Assembly (NCBI GenBank): GCA_021298815.1
Contig: JAJTHE010000151.1
Coordinates: 1-33,282, forward strand
Length of the DNA stretch: 33,282 bases
Direction of reading: 5' to 3'
Origin: Betaproteobacteria bacterium
GTDB lineage: Bacteria; Pseudomonadota; Gammaproteobacteria; Burkholderiales; CAIKXV01
The translations under genes and the position numbers were made by a program. The notes below the pieces were generated by a model, which did not search any database, had not been told where the DNA came from, and saw only the letters and a list, made by a program, of their open reading frames with translations. Each line of letters begins with the position of its first letter. Position 1 is the stretch's first letter. Shown here one piece after another: positions 16,555-24,355 of the stretch.

Positions 16555-17939
16555 CGCTGCCCCGCGCGGAAGATCGCCATCAGCTCGCGCACGTCGGCGA
16601 GGTCCTCGAGCCGGTCGACCATCGCGGCCAGCCGCTCGACGGTGGCATCCTCGAACCACCCGGCGGCAGCCTCGCGCAGCTTGGCGACGATCTGCGCGCG
16701 GTCGAGCGGGTTGCCCGGGTCACCCAGTGCCTCGCTGCGTGCCTCGCGCAGCACCCGACCGTCGGCCATCGTGATCTCCACGGAGGCAGCGTTGCCTGCG
16801 AGCGAGGCATCGGGCTCGACCTGCACCCGCTGGCGGGTGAACGCATCCACCGACGGGTCGGCATAGCGGCCCGGAAGGAACTGCTCGAGCCAGCAGCAGC
16901 GGTCGTGCAGGATGATCGACGCGATGTACGGCGCGGACAGCAGCGCCTTGAACTTGTCCGTCCAGGGAAGCGCGCCATGCATCTCGTGCACCGCGGGCGA
17001 CAGCCCGATGCGTACCCGCTCGACGCCGCCTGCCTGCACGTCGTGCGCCTCGACCAGCGCGAACAGCGCGGTGATCATCGCCTGCAGCGAACTGCCCGCC
17101 GGCCAGCGGCGCAGCGCGAGTTCCTCCAGCTTCCAGGCCTCGCCCAGCCCGCCGGTGACCTCCGCCGGCAGGCCGCCGTTCGAATACGCATTGAACAGCC
17201 CGCCGTCCGGATGCGCGAGGATCTCGCCGCTCGCGCGGAAGCCCTCGGCGGCGAGCAGGGCCGCCATCAGTCCGGACAGGCTGCCGCGTGCCTGGTGGAA
17301 CTTGATCGTCGGCGTACCCCAGTGGGCGAAGGTGCCGGCCGACTGGCTGCCGGCGAGCGCGAATGCATGGCACTGGCGCGCGGCATCCAGCCCGAGCAGG
17401 CTGCCCGCCGCTGCCGCCCCGCCGAACGGGCCCACCACGCCGGGGGAATGCCAGCCGCGGCGCCGGAACTCGGGATAGTCCATCGCGCGCGCCACGCGCA
17501 CCGACACCTCCAGCCCGGCGGCGATCGCCGCCAGCAGCGCGGCGCCGCTGCAGCCGTCGCGCTCGGCGATCGCCAGCGCCGGGGGCACCACCTGCGGGGT
17601 GGTGTGGAACAGCGTCGGCCGGTGCACGTCGCAGACGGTGACGGCGGTGACCAGGTAGGCGTTGGACAGCGCGGCACCGGCGAGTGAGCTGCCGCCGCCG
17701 GTGAGTACCGTCGCCTCGTCCGACCGTCCGAGCGCGGCGGCCAGCGCGCCGATCTGCGCCGTCTCGTCGCCGGCGCGGCCGGCGATCGCACTGGCCAGCG
17801 TGTCGAGCAGGATGTCCTTCACCCGTTCGCGCACCCGCGGCGGGATGTGCGCCGGGCGCAGCCCGGCAGTGAACGCGGACAGGACGGCGGTGGGGCCGGG
17901 CAGCGGAGCGGTCGGCGCAGGCGAAGCGGCAGCGGTCAT
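16551..17939 (-). CDS. MmgE/PrpD-family protein
   Basis: A 462-residue member of the MmgE/PrpD family, which includes 2-methylcitrate dehydratase, cis-aconitate decarboxylase and many enzymes of unknown substrate. Typical features are VKDILLDTLASAIAG at the start, a D-V-H segment (TVCDVHRPTLFHTTPQVVPPALA), GWHSPGVVGPFGGAAAAG, and the family's FKFHQAR-like stretch (IKFHQARGSLSGLMAALLA). No prpB/prpC genes are near, so the methylcitrate cycle is not indicated. Context with a molybdenum hydroxylase suggests an isomerase or dehydratase step on an organic acid, which is inference. The gene heads the minus-strand cluster and is divergent from the TolC-like gene. Confidence 0.9.
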   Translation of the reverse strand: MTAAASPAPTAPLPGPTAVLSAFTAGLRPAHIPPRVRERVKDILLDTLASAIAGRAGDETAQIGALAAALGRSDEATVLTGGGSSLAGAALSNAYLVTAVTVCDVHRPTLFHTTPQVVPPALAIAERDGCSGAALLAAIAAGLEVSVRVARAMDYPEFRRRGWHSPGVVGPFGGAAAAGSLLGLDAARQCHAFALAGSQSAGTFAHWGTPTIKFHQARGSLSGLMAALLAAEGFRASGEILAHPDGGLFNAYSNGGLPAEVTGGLGEAWKLEELALRRWPAGSSLQAMITALFALVEAHDVQAGGVERVRIGLSPAVHEMHGALPWTDKFKALLSAPYIASIILHDRCCWLEQFLPGRYADPSVDAFTRQRVQVEPDASLAGNAASVEITMADGRVLREARSEALGDPGNPLDRAQIVAKLREAAAGWFEDATVERLAAMVDRLEDLADVRELMAIFRAGQR

Positions 17940-18074
17940 GGGCGGTCTCGGACGGAAGGCAGGGGTCGGTCGGGACGATGCGGGCAGTCTACGTCAGTCG
18001 CCGGCCGTGCCGGGGTAGCGTGATCGCCGGCGCCATGGCACGCAGGCGAAGCCAGCATCCCGCCCGCGGCGATG

Positions 18075-18080
18075 CATAAT
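18075..18080 (+). promoter_or_regulatory. Possible -10 element for the TolC-family gene
   Basis: CATAAT matches the sigma70 -10 consensus at 5 of 6 bases in an otherwise very GC-rich divergent region (17940-18139). No convincing -35 lies 16-18 bases upstream. A start near 18087 would give a leader of about 53 bases to the ATG at 18140. Confidence 0.3.
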
Positions 18081-18139
18081 CCGCCGGCATGCCGCAGCCC
18101 GTCCGGGCCGACGGGCGCCTTCCAGGACCTGCCTTGCCG

Positions 18140-19558
18140 ATGAACCGAACCGATCCGCGACCCTCGCCGCCACGGCTGCCCGTGGCGCAGCCGCGCCGTT
18201 CGATCGGCCGCCCGCCGTTCCTGCGGTTCCTGCTGGTCCTGCTCGCCGCGGCCGGGATGCTGCCGCCGGCCCCCGCCCCGGCCGCCGACCTGAGCGAGAT
18301 CCAGCGCCTCGCGCGCGAGAGCGATCCCCAGTTCGCGTCGGCCCGCGCGGCCTGGCAGGCCTCGCGCGAACGCATCCCGCAGGCGCGCGCATTGCAGTTG
18401 CCCTCGGTCACGCTGAATGCGAGCGCGAACCGCAACGACACCGACACCACGCTTCGCGGCTCGACCAATCCGTTCTTCCAGCCGGGCCGGCGCAACTTCG
18501 AGACCACCGCATTGACCGTGCAGGTGATCCAGCCGGTGTTCCGGCGCGCGAACGCGGTGCAGCTCGAGCAGGCCGGCCTGCAGGCAGGCCAGGCCGACCT
18601 GCAGCTGATGCTCGCGGCACAGGACCTCACGCTGCGCGCCGCGCAGGCATTCTTCGACGTGCTCGCGGCGCAGGAGTCGCTGGCGGTGCTGGAGGCACAG
18701 AAGCGTGCGATCGGCGAACAGCTGGCGCAGGCCAAGGCCAACTTCGAGGTCGGCACCTCGACCATCGTCGACTTCAACGAGGCGCGCGCGCGTTTCGACC
18801 TCGCGACCGCACAGGAGATCGTCGGCCGCAACGACCTCGAGGTCCGGCGCCAGGCGCTCCAGCAGATCATCGGCCGTCCGCCGCCGGCGCAGCTGCGGCC
18901 GTTGCGCGACAGCGCCGCGCTGGCCCCGCCGCTGCCCGCTGACATCGAGCGCTGGACCGAACAGGCGCAGCAGAATGCCCTTGCGGTACGGGTGCAGCAG
19001 GCGACGCTGGAACTCGCCAGCCGCGAGATCGAGCGCCAGCGGGCCGCCCACCTGCCGACCCTCGATGCGGTGGGATCGGCGGGCAACAATCGCGCCGGCG
19101 GCAGCGCCACCTCGTCGATCGGCACCGACATCACCCAGCTGGTGCTCGGGCTGCAGCTCAGCGTGCCGCTGTACCAGGGCGGTGCCGTCGATTCGCGCGT
19201 GCGCGAGGCGGTGGCCAACCGCGAGCGGGCCCTGCAGGACGTCGAAGGCGCGCGCCGCGCAGCAGTGCTGGCGGCGCGGCAGTCCTTCCTCGGCGTCACC
19301 AGCGGCATCAGCCAGGTCAGCGCATTGCAGGCCGCACTGGAATCCACGCGCATCTCGCTCGAATCGACGCTGCTCGGGCTCAAGGTCGGCGTGCGCACCC
19401 AGGTGGACGTGCTCAACGCGCAGCAGGCCTTCTTCAACGCGCGGCGCGACCTCGTGCTGGCTCGCTACACCACCCTGCTGTCTGGGCTGCGCCTGCAGGC
19501 GGCGGTGGGCGACCTGCAGGACGACGACCTGAAGCCGATCGACGCACTGCTGCGCTGA
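18140..19558 (+). CDS. TolC-family outer-membrane channel protein
   Basis: A 472-residue protein with a signal segment (PFLRFLLVLLAAAGMLPPAP, then AADLSEIQRLA). Two repeats of the outer-membrane efflux domain are visible: first QLEQAGLQAGQADLQLMLAA through FEVGTSTIVDFNEARARFD, then YQGGAVDSRVREAVANRERA through LKVGVRTQVDVLNAQQAFFN and an ARRDLVLARYTTLLSGLRLQ end. This is the trimeric barrel-tunnel used by type I secretion and tripartite efflux. No membrane-fusion protein, ABC or RND pump gene is in the window, so it must pair with components elsewhere. ATG 18140 was chosen over 18089 because the extra 17 residues look non-native. A strong hairpin follows the gene. Confidence 0.92.
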   Translation: MNRTDPRPSPPRLPVAQPRRSIGRPPFLRFLLVLLAAAGMLPPAPAPAADLSEIQRLARESDPQFASARAAWQASRERIPQARALQLPSVTLNASANRNDTDTTLRGSTNPFFQPGRRNFETTALTVQVIQPVFRRANAVQLEQAGLQAGQADLQLMLAAQDLTLRAAQAFFDVLAAQESLAVLEAQKRAIGEQLAQAKANFEVGTSTIVDFNEARARFDLATAQEIVGRNDLEVRRQALQQIIGRPPPAQLRPLRDSAALAPPLPADIERWTEQAQQNALAVRVQQATLELASREIERQRAAHLPTLDAVGSAGNNRAGGSATSSIGTDITQLVLGLQLSVPLYQGGAVDSRVREAVANRERALQDVEGARRAAVLAARQSFLGVTSGISQVSALQAALESTRISLESTLLGLKVGVRTQVDVLNAQQAFFNARRDLVLARYTTLLSGLRLQAAVGDLQDDDLKPIDALLR

Positions 19559-19562
19559 CCGG

Positions 19563-19619
19563 GGCTGTCGCGGTGGCGCCGCGGACGGACTGAACGAGGC
19601 TGCCGCGGTGGCGCCGCGG
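19563..19619. repeat. Two near-identical 22-bp direct repeats after the TolC-family gene
   Basis: GGCTGTCGCGGTGGCGCCGC-GG (19563-19584) recurs at 19598-19619 with a single T-to-C difference, a 35-base offset. Each copy holds a small GC-rich stem. The second copy has become part of a much longer perfect hairpin. Confidence 0.7.
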
Positions 19620-19623
19620 CAGC
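19599..19623 (+). terminator. Strong GC hairpin, probable terminator of the TolC-family gene
   Basis: GCTGCCGCGG and CCGCGGCAGC form a perfect 10-bp stem with loop TGGCG, 40 bases after the stop codon. There is no T-run afterwards, so termination may be Rho-assisted or the structure may protect the 3' end. Confidence 0.55.
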
Positions 19624-19703
19624 GGGACGCGCAAAATGCGGCCCGGCGTCGGACGCAGGAGCCCGGCCGCCAGACGACACCCGCTCGAACCGAAGGATTC
19701 CCG

Positions 19704-20840
19704 ATGTCCGCGAAACCGATGCGCCTCGGCATGTTCATGATGCCGCTACACCCCGCCCACCGGGCGCCGTCCGTCACGCTCGAGGAAGACCGCGAGGCGG
19801 TGATGCTGGCCGACCGGCTCGGCTTCCACGATGCGTTCGTCGGCGAGCACCTGACCGAGAAGAGCGAGAACGTCACCAACAGCTTCATCTTCCTCGCCAC
19901 GCTGATCCATTCCACGAAGCAGATCCGCCTGGGCACCGGCACCTCGAACCTGTCGCACAGCCATCCGACGCTGATCGCCTCGCATGCGGCGATGTTCGAC
20001 CACATGGCGCGCGGGCGTTTCATCTTCGGCATCTCGCCCGGCGCGCTGTCGTCCGACGCCGAAGCGCTCGGCATGCTTTCCGAAGACCGCAACAAGCTGT
20101 TCGCCGAGTCGATCGACGTGATCCTCGAGATCTGGAAGCGCAACGCGCCCTACGAGATCGACCTGCCGGGCAACCGCTTCAAGGTGTCGACCGCGAAGAC
20201 CTCGGTGGCCGAGATCGAACGCGGCGAGATGTACAAGCCCTACCAGTTGCCGCGCCCCGAGATCGTCGGCACCGTGGTCGCCCCCTTCTCGAAGGGCGTG
20301 ATCGCGATGGGCGAGCGCGACTTCCATCCGCTGTCGGCGAACTTCCTGCTGTCGAAGTACCTGAAGAGCCACTGGACGAACTACGCGCAGGGCAAGGGCA
20401 ACGCCGGGCAGGTCGCCGACATCGCCGACTGGCGCATCGCGCGCACGATCTTCGTCGCCGACGACGAGGCCACCGCGCGCCGCTATGCGATCGAATCGCC
20501 GGACAGCCCGTACCGCTACTACTGGAGCCTGCTGCTGAAGAAGGTGATGCTGTCGAAGCGGCATGCGATCATCAAGGAGAACGAGGCCCAGGCCGACGCC
20601 GAGCTCACCATCGAGTACATGCTGGACAAGCTGGTGCTGTGGGGCACGCCCGATCGCGTCGCCGAGCGCATCCTCGCGCTGCGCGAGGAAGCCGGCCCGT
20701 TCGGCGAGATCGTCTACGCCAACATGGACTGGGTGGACGAGAAGCTCGCGCGCCGTTCGATCGAGCTGATGGCCACCGAGGTGATGCCGCGCGTCAATGC
20801 GGCGATCACCGGTTCGACGGCGACCGCGAAGGCCGCCTGA
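19704..20840 (+). CDS. LLM-class flavin-dependent monooxygenase (luciferase-like)
   Basis: A 378-residue TIM-barrel flavin monooxygenase. Family hallmarks: MRLGMFMMPLHP at the first strand, ADRLGFHDAFVGEHL, a RLGTGTSNLSHSHPTLIASH block, and AMFDHMARGRFIFGISPGAL. The C-terminal region with LVLWGTPDRVAERI, then GPFGEIVYANMDW, closes the barrel. The N-terminal sequence is closest in feel to limonene 1,2-monooxygenase/alkanesulfonate-type members, which use FMNH2 supplied by a separate reductase. The substrate cannot be assigned. No dedicated reductase is adjacent; the RutE-like nitroreductase 5 kb downstream is a different type. The ATG at 19704 starts at the expected first residues. Confidence 0.9.
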   Translation: MSAKPMRLGMFMMPLHPAHRAPSVTLEEDREAVMLADRLGFHDAFVGEHLTEKSENVTNSFIFLATLIHSTKQIRLGTGTSNLSHSHPTLIASHAAMFDHMARGRFIFGISPGALSSDAEALGMLSEDRNKLFAESIDVILEIWKRNAPYEIDLPGNRFKVSTAKTSVAEIERGEMYKPYQLPRPEIVGTVVAPFSKGVIAMGERDFHPLSANFLLSKYLKSHWTNYAQGKGNAGQVADIADWRIARTIFVADDEATARRYAIESPDSPYRYYWSLLLKKVMLSKRHAIIKENEAQADAELTIEYMLDKLVLWGTPDRVAERILALREEAGPFGEIVYANMDWVDEKLARRSIELMATEVMPRVNAAITGSTATAKAA

Positions 20841-20852
20841 GCGAAGGCCGCG

Positions 20853-20880
20853 CGCGGGCGGCGGGCAACCGCCGCCCGCG
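20853..20880. terminator. 12-bp perfect hairpin with GCAA tetraloop between convergent genes
   Basis: CGCGGGCGGCGG and CCGCCGCCCGCG pair completely around a GCAA (GNRA) loop. It lies 12 bases after the monooxygenase stop and 21 bases before the end of the convergent rhodanese gene. It is likely a shared bidirectional terminator, though neither side has a T-run. Confidence 0.65.
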
Positions 20881-20901
20881 GACGGCCTGCGCAGCGCGTG
20901 C

Positions 20902-22464
20902 TCAGCCCGCGCTGACCCGGAACCCGGCGAGTTCCTGCGGATCGAGCTGCTCGATCAGGTGGGTTTCCCAGGCGAGGTACTGCATCGCCGCCTCGCGGTT
21001 GCCCTCGTGGCGGTCGTGCACGAAGAAAAGGTAGTCGATGCAGTCGGCGTTCGACGGGACCTCCGGCGTCGATTCCACCGGCAGGCCGGCCGCCTGCCAG
21101 GCCGCGAACCCGCCGGCGAGCAGCGACAGCGGGCCGGCCCCGGCCGCGGCGAGGTCCAGCGCCGCCGCACGCGCGACCGCGTCCTCGTCGGCGAGCAGCA
21201 CCAGCGGCCGTCCTGCCGCCGCCTTGACGACGGCATCCAGCCGCGGCCGGATCGCCCATACGGCGCCGCGCGGATGCGCCTTGCGGTACGACATGCCCGG
21301 GCGCAGGTCGACCAGCAGCGCGGTGCCGACCGCCGACGGTGCCACTGGCGCCAGCGCCGGCAGCGCGGCGACCGCCCTGCCGGCCGCGGGCCGTGCGGCG
21401 AGCTTCGCCGCCACGCCCTCGCGCAGCACCTGCGCGTCGTGGCCGAGCTGGCGCAGCCACATCGCCACCACCGGCGCACGCACGCCATCGCCGTCGGCGA
21501 GGATCACCCGCGCGCCCTTGACGCCGACCCACTGGTCGGTCGACTGGATCAGCTGGCCACCCGGCGCATGCACCGCGCCGGGCAGGCTGCCCGCCGCGAA
21601 CTCTTCCTCGGTGCGCACGTCGAGCAGGAAGGTGCAGCGCTCGCCGTCCATCAACTGCCGGTCGGCCTCGGCGGCATCGATCACCGGCACGCCGAAGCGC
21701 TGCATCAGCGCCGCGGCCTGCGCGCGCTGCGGCGCGAGGTCGGCCGGAGGCGCCGGATAGCGCCGGTCGGCACCGCGTTCGAGCTCCAGCCCGGACAGGA
21801 ACCAGCCCTGGGTGCCATCCTTCAGCGCGACTACCCGGTTCGGGATGCCGAAGTGGCGCAGGGTCTGAGCGCCGATGATCGAACGGGTACGGCCGGCGCA
21901 GTTGACCACCACCGTGGTCGACGGATCCGGCGCGAGCTGGCCGATGCGCAGCGCCAGTTCCCCGTTCGGGCAGCAGATGCCGCCCGGGATGTTCATCTTG
22001 CGGTACTCGCTCCACGGCCGGCCATCGACGATCACGAAATCGTCGCCGCGCTGCTTCATCGCGACCAGGTCCTCGGCGGTGATGCGCGGCGTGTCGCAGG
22101 CATGCTCGACCAGTTCGCCGAAGGTCTTGCTCGGCACGTTGACGCCGGCGAACAGCTGGAAGCCGGCCTGCTTCCAGGCCGGTGCGCCGCCGTCGAGGAC
22201 GTGCACCGCCGAATAGCCGAGCGCCTCGGCGCGGGCCGCCGCACGCGGCGCGACCCCGTCGCCATCGTCGAGCAGCACCATGCGCACGGTGGCACGCGGC
22301 GCGAGGCGCTCGAGGTCGAGCTCGAACCGGCTCCAGGGCAGCGGCACGGCATAGAAGGGATGGCCTTCGCCATACTGGCCGTGCTCGCGCACGTCGAAGA
22401 AGGCGATCTCGGCGCCATCGTGCAGCCAGGTCTTCAGGGTCTTCGAATCGACGGTTCGGGTCAT
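20902..22464 (-). CDS. Four-domain rhodanese (sulfurtransferase) protein with one active-site cysteine
   Basis: A 520-residue cytoplasmic protein made of four rhodanese-like domains: about residues 1-115 (FFDVREHGQYGEGH), 130-235 (VIVDGRPWSEYRKMNIPGG), 255-365 (LLDVRTEEEFAAGSLPGAV) and 380-470 (LLVDLRPGMSYRKAHPRGA), plus a 50-residue tail. Only domain 2 has the catalytic loop cysteine, C189 in NCAGRTRS. The equivalent loops in domains 1, 3 and 4 read LDDGDG, ADGDGV and ADEDAV. Rhodaneses move sulfane sulfur between thiols; the inactive copies may bind partners or substrate. It follows a Bug gene on the same strand with a 79-base leader containing a short tandem repeat, and has no obvious ribosome site. 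Confidence 0.92.
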   Translation of the reverse strand: MTRTVDSKTLKTWLHDGAEIAFFDVREHGQYGEGHPFYAVPLPWSRFELDLERLAPRATVRMVLLDDGDGVAPRAAARAEALGYSAVHVLDGGAPAWKQAGFQLFAGVNVPSKTFGELVEHACDTPRITAEDLVAMKQRGDDFVIVDGRPWSEYRKMNIPGGICCPNGELALRIGQLAPDPSTTVVVNCAGRTRSIIGAQTLRHFGIPNRVVALKDGTQGWFLSGLELERGADRRYPAPPADLAPQRAQAAALMQRFGVPVIDAAEADRQLMDGERCTFLLDVRTEEEFAAGSLPGAVHAPGGQLIQSTDQWVGVKGARVILADGDGVRAPVVAMWLRQLGHDAQVLREGVAAKLAARPAAGRAVAALPALAPVAPSAVGTALLVDLRPGMSYRKAHPRGAVWAIRPRLDAVVKAAAGRPLVLLADEDAVARAAALDLAAAGAGPLSLLAGGFAAWQAAGLPVESTPEVPSNADCIDYLFFVHDRHEGNREAAMQYLAWETHLIEQLDPQELAGFRVSAG

Positions 22465-22476
22465 GTGAGTGCGGTG

Positions 22477-22499
22477 GAGCGTTGGATCGAGCGTTGGAT
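22477..22499. repeat. Two 11-bp tandem repeats in the rhodanese leader
   Basis: GAGCGTTGGAT occurs at 22477-22487 and 22489-22499, a 12-base period, 13 bases upstream of the rhodanese ATG (minus strand). The placement would suit a regulator-binding or translational element, or it may be slippage. Confidence 0.55.
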
Positions 22500-22543
22500 G
22501 GATAAAGGCGGCGGCGGGAACGCGCGGCCGGCAGGAAAGCGCG

Positions 22544-23560
22544 CTAGTCTGCCCGAATCTTCGCCTCGCGGATCACGCGCGCCCACTTGCGCGATTCCGC
22601 CTTCATGAAGGCGCCGAACTGCTCGGGCGTGTCGCCGATCGGCTCGGCGCCCAGCGCGAGCAGGCGGTCGCGTGCGTCCGGCGTGCGCAGCAGCTTCACC
22701 ACGTCGGCATTGAGCCGCGCGACGACCTCGCGCGGCACCGCCGATTGCGTCACCAGGCCGAACCAGTTGGTCACGTCGTAGCCGGCCAGGGTCTCGCCGA
22801 CCGAGGGCACTTCGGGCAGCACGGCGCTGCGCTTCGCGCCGAGCGTGGCCAGCGCGCGCAGGCGGCCGTCCTTCACGTACTGCAGCCCCTGCACCAGGCT
22901 GTCGAAGGTCACCGGGACATGGCCGGCGATGACGTCGGTGAAGCTCTGCGCACTGCCCTTGTACGGCACGTGCACCAGGCGCACGCCGGCGAGCAGGTTG
23001 AACAGTTCCGCGCCCAGGTGCGGTGCGCCACCGGCGCCGCTGGACGCGTAGTTCAGCTGGCCCGGGCGCGCCTGCGCCAGCGCGACCAGGTCCTTCACGC
23101 TGCGCACCGGCATCGAGGGATGGGCATACAGCATGAAGGTGACGGCGACCACGTTGGTCACCGGCTGCAGGTCGCGCTCGACGTCGAACGCGAGCTTCGG
23201 ATAGAGCAGCGGGTTCACGCTCAGGTTGCCGAGCGTGCCCAGGAACAGGGTGTGGCCGTCCGGGGCCGCCTTCGCCGCGACTTCGGTGCCGACCAGCCCT
23301 GCCGCACCCGCGCGGTTGTCGACGATCACCGGCTGGCCGATGGCGTCCGACAGGCGCGGCGCGACGATGCGCGCGACCAGGTCGGTGCCGCCGCCGGGCG
23401 GGAAGGCGACGATCATGCGCACCGGCTTCGACGGCCAGGCCTGGGCGCCGCAGGCGGCCGGCCACAGGAACGGCAGGATGGACACGGTACACAGGGCAGA
23501 CAGGGTGGCGCGGGTCGCGGCGGCGCCGGGCGTGCGCCTCCGCCGAAGCAGGTCGAACAA
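22544..23560 (-). CDS. Bug/TctC-family periplasmic solute-binding protein
   Basis: A complete Bug protein of 338 residues from the TTG at 23560, which has GGAGG 5 bases upstream; the longer frame to 23686 has no such support. The start runs LFDLLRRRRTPG into a signal peptide ending AACGAQ. Diagnostic blocks follow: WPSKPVRMIVAFPPGGGTD, VIVDNRAGAAGLVGTEVAAK, PDGHTLFLGT, RLVHVPYKGSAQSFTDVIAG, and VPSVGETLAGYDVTNWFG. The closing IREAKIRAD is typical. It binds an unknown small carboxylate or similar anion. It precedes the four-domain rhodanese gene on the same strand by 79 bases, which raises the possibility that its ligand is a sulfur-containing organic acid, but that is inference. Confidence 0.92.
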   Translation of the reverse strand: MFDLLRRRRTPGAAATRATLSALCTVSILPFLWPAACGAQAWPSKPVRMIVAFPPGGGTDLVARIVAPRLSDAIGQPVIVDNRAGAAGLVGTEVAAKAAPDGHTLFLGTLGNLSVNPLLYPKLAFDVERDLQPVTNVVAVTFMLYAHPSMPVRSVKDLVALAQARPGQLNYASSGAGGAPHLGAELFNLLAGVRLVHVPYKGSAQSFTDVIAGHVPVTFDSLVQGLQYVKDGRLRALATLGAKRSAVLPEVPSVGETLAGYDVTNWFGLVTQSAVPREVVARLNADVVKLLRTPDARDRLLALGAEPIGDTPEQFGAFMKAESRKWARVIREAKIRAD

Positions 23561-23712
23561 GGTCTCCTCCCATGCGGGCTGTGGCCCGTCTTTCGCACGC
23601 CATCGGACACGGGTGCCTGCGTCGACTGTAACCGCAGCGGCTGCCGCCGGCAAACCGGGTATGGCCGTTGCGGGAACCGACCACATCCAGCGACAGCCGA
23701 AGGAGGCACACC

Positions 23713-24294
23713 ATGGGCCGCATCGTCAGTGCAGGTTTCCGCTCGCAGGCGGCTGCGGACCGGGGCGCCCAGGCCCTGGTGCAGGCCGGCTTCCCCCGGC
23801 AGAAGATCGCGGTCTTCTATCTCACGCCTCCCCGCGACGCGGTGGACACGCCTCCGGTGGACATGGCGAACGCCTCGCCCGGCGCCGAAGACGCGCGCGG
23901 CACCGGCCCGGCGGGCGCGGGCATCGGCGCGGCCATCGGCGGCGCGGTCGGCGCGCTTTCGGTGCCGCTGCTCGGTCCGATCGGACTCGCTGGCGGCGCC
24001 GGCATCGGTGCCTACGTCGGCTCGCTGTATGGCGCGCTGGGCGGGATGAAGGACGACCCGGAGGATGGCCTGGACGAGGACGGCCAGCACAACGTGTCCG
24101 GGCCCGCGGACCCGGCCGATGCCGATGAAGCACGCATCCGCGAAGGCATGCGGGTGGCCGTGGAAGTCGACGGCGAGGCAGCCGACCGGCATGCGCGCCG
24201 CGTGTTCGAGGCGAGCGACGCACTCGAGGTGGCGGTGGGCGATGGCAGCATCGCCGACAGCATGATCGTCGACGCCCCGGACGGGCGCGCTTGA
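23713..24294 (+). CDS. Glycine-rich general-stress-type protein with a glycine zipper
   Basis: A 193-residue protein. The N-terminal 40 residues (GRIVSAGFRSQAAADRGAQA, then FPRQKIAVFYLTP) resemble the alpha/beta domain of YflT/general stress protein 17M-like proteins. The middle (about 65-110) is a glycine zipper with small residues in a membrane-inserting pattern (GAGIGAAIGGAVGALSVPLL, then GLAGGAGIGAYVG). The C-terminal 70 residues are acidic and form another alpha/beta unit (GMRVAVEVDGEAADRHARRV). The start is firm: GGAGG lies 7 bases before the ATG. The role is unknown, perhaps membrane-associated stress tolerance. It is divergent from the Bug gene at 22544-23560, sharing the 152 bases between them. 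Confidence 0.75.
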   Translation: MGRIVSAGFRSQAAADRGAQALVQAGFPRQKIAVFYLTPPRDAVDTPPVDMANASPGAEDARGTGPAGAGIGAAIGGAVGALSVPLLGPIGLAGGAGIGAYVGSLYGALGGMKDDPEDGLDEDGQHNVSGPADPADADEARIREGMRVAVEVDGEAADRHARRVFEASDALEVAVGDGSIADSMIVDAPDGRA

Positions 24295-24319
24295 GGCCAC
24301 CGGGGGGGCGGCGTACGCT

Positions 24320-24353
24320 CGGGGCTCCTGAACCACGGCATCGACGAGCCCCG
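24320..24353 (+). promoter_or_regulatory. Hairpin that would enclose the ribosome site of the metC-like gene
   Basis: CGGGGCTC (24320-24327) and GAGCCCCG (24346-24353) pair perfectly over 8 bp with an 18-base loop, ending 2 bases before the ATG at 24356. The only Shine-Dalgarno-like GAG (24346-24348) lies in the right arm, so folding should block initiation. Confidence 0.45.
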
Positions 24354-24355
24354 CA

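Noticed and set aside
16551..17939. 2-methylcitrate dehydratase PrpD of the methylcitrate cycle
   Set aside because: No prpB, prpC or acnD genes nearby, and the family is functionally diverse.
17936..20143. Long minus-strand open frames opposite the TolC-like and monooxygenase genes
   Set aside because: They are low-complexity Arg/Ala/Gln-rich translations with no domain likeness, whereas the plus strand encodes recognisable families.
22477..22499. CRISPR-like repeat
   Set aside because: Only two 11-base units, adjacent, with no spacers or cas genes.
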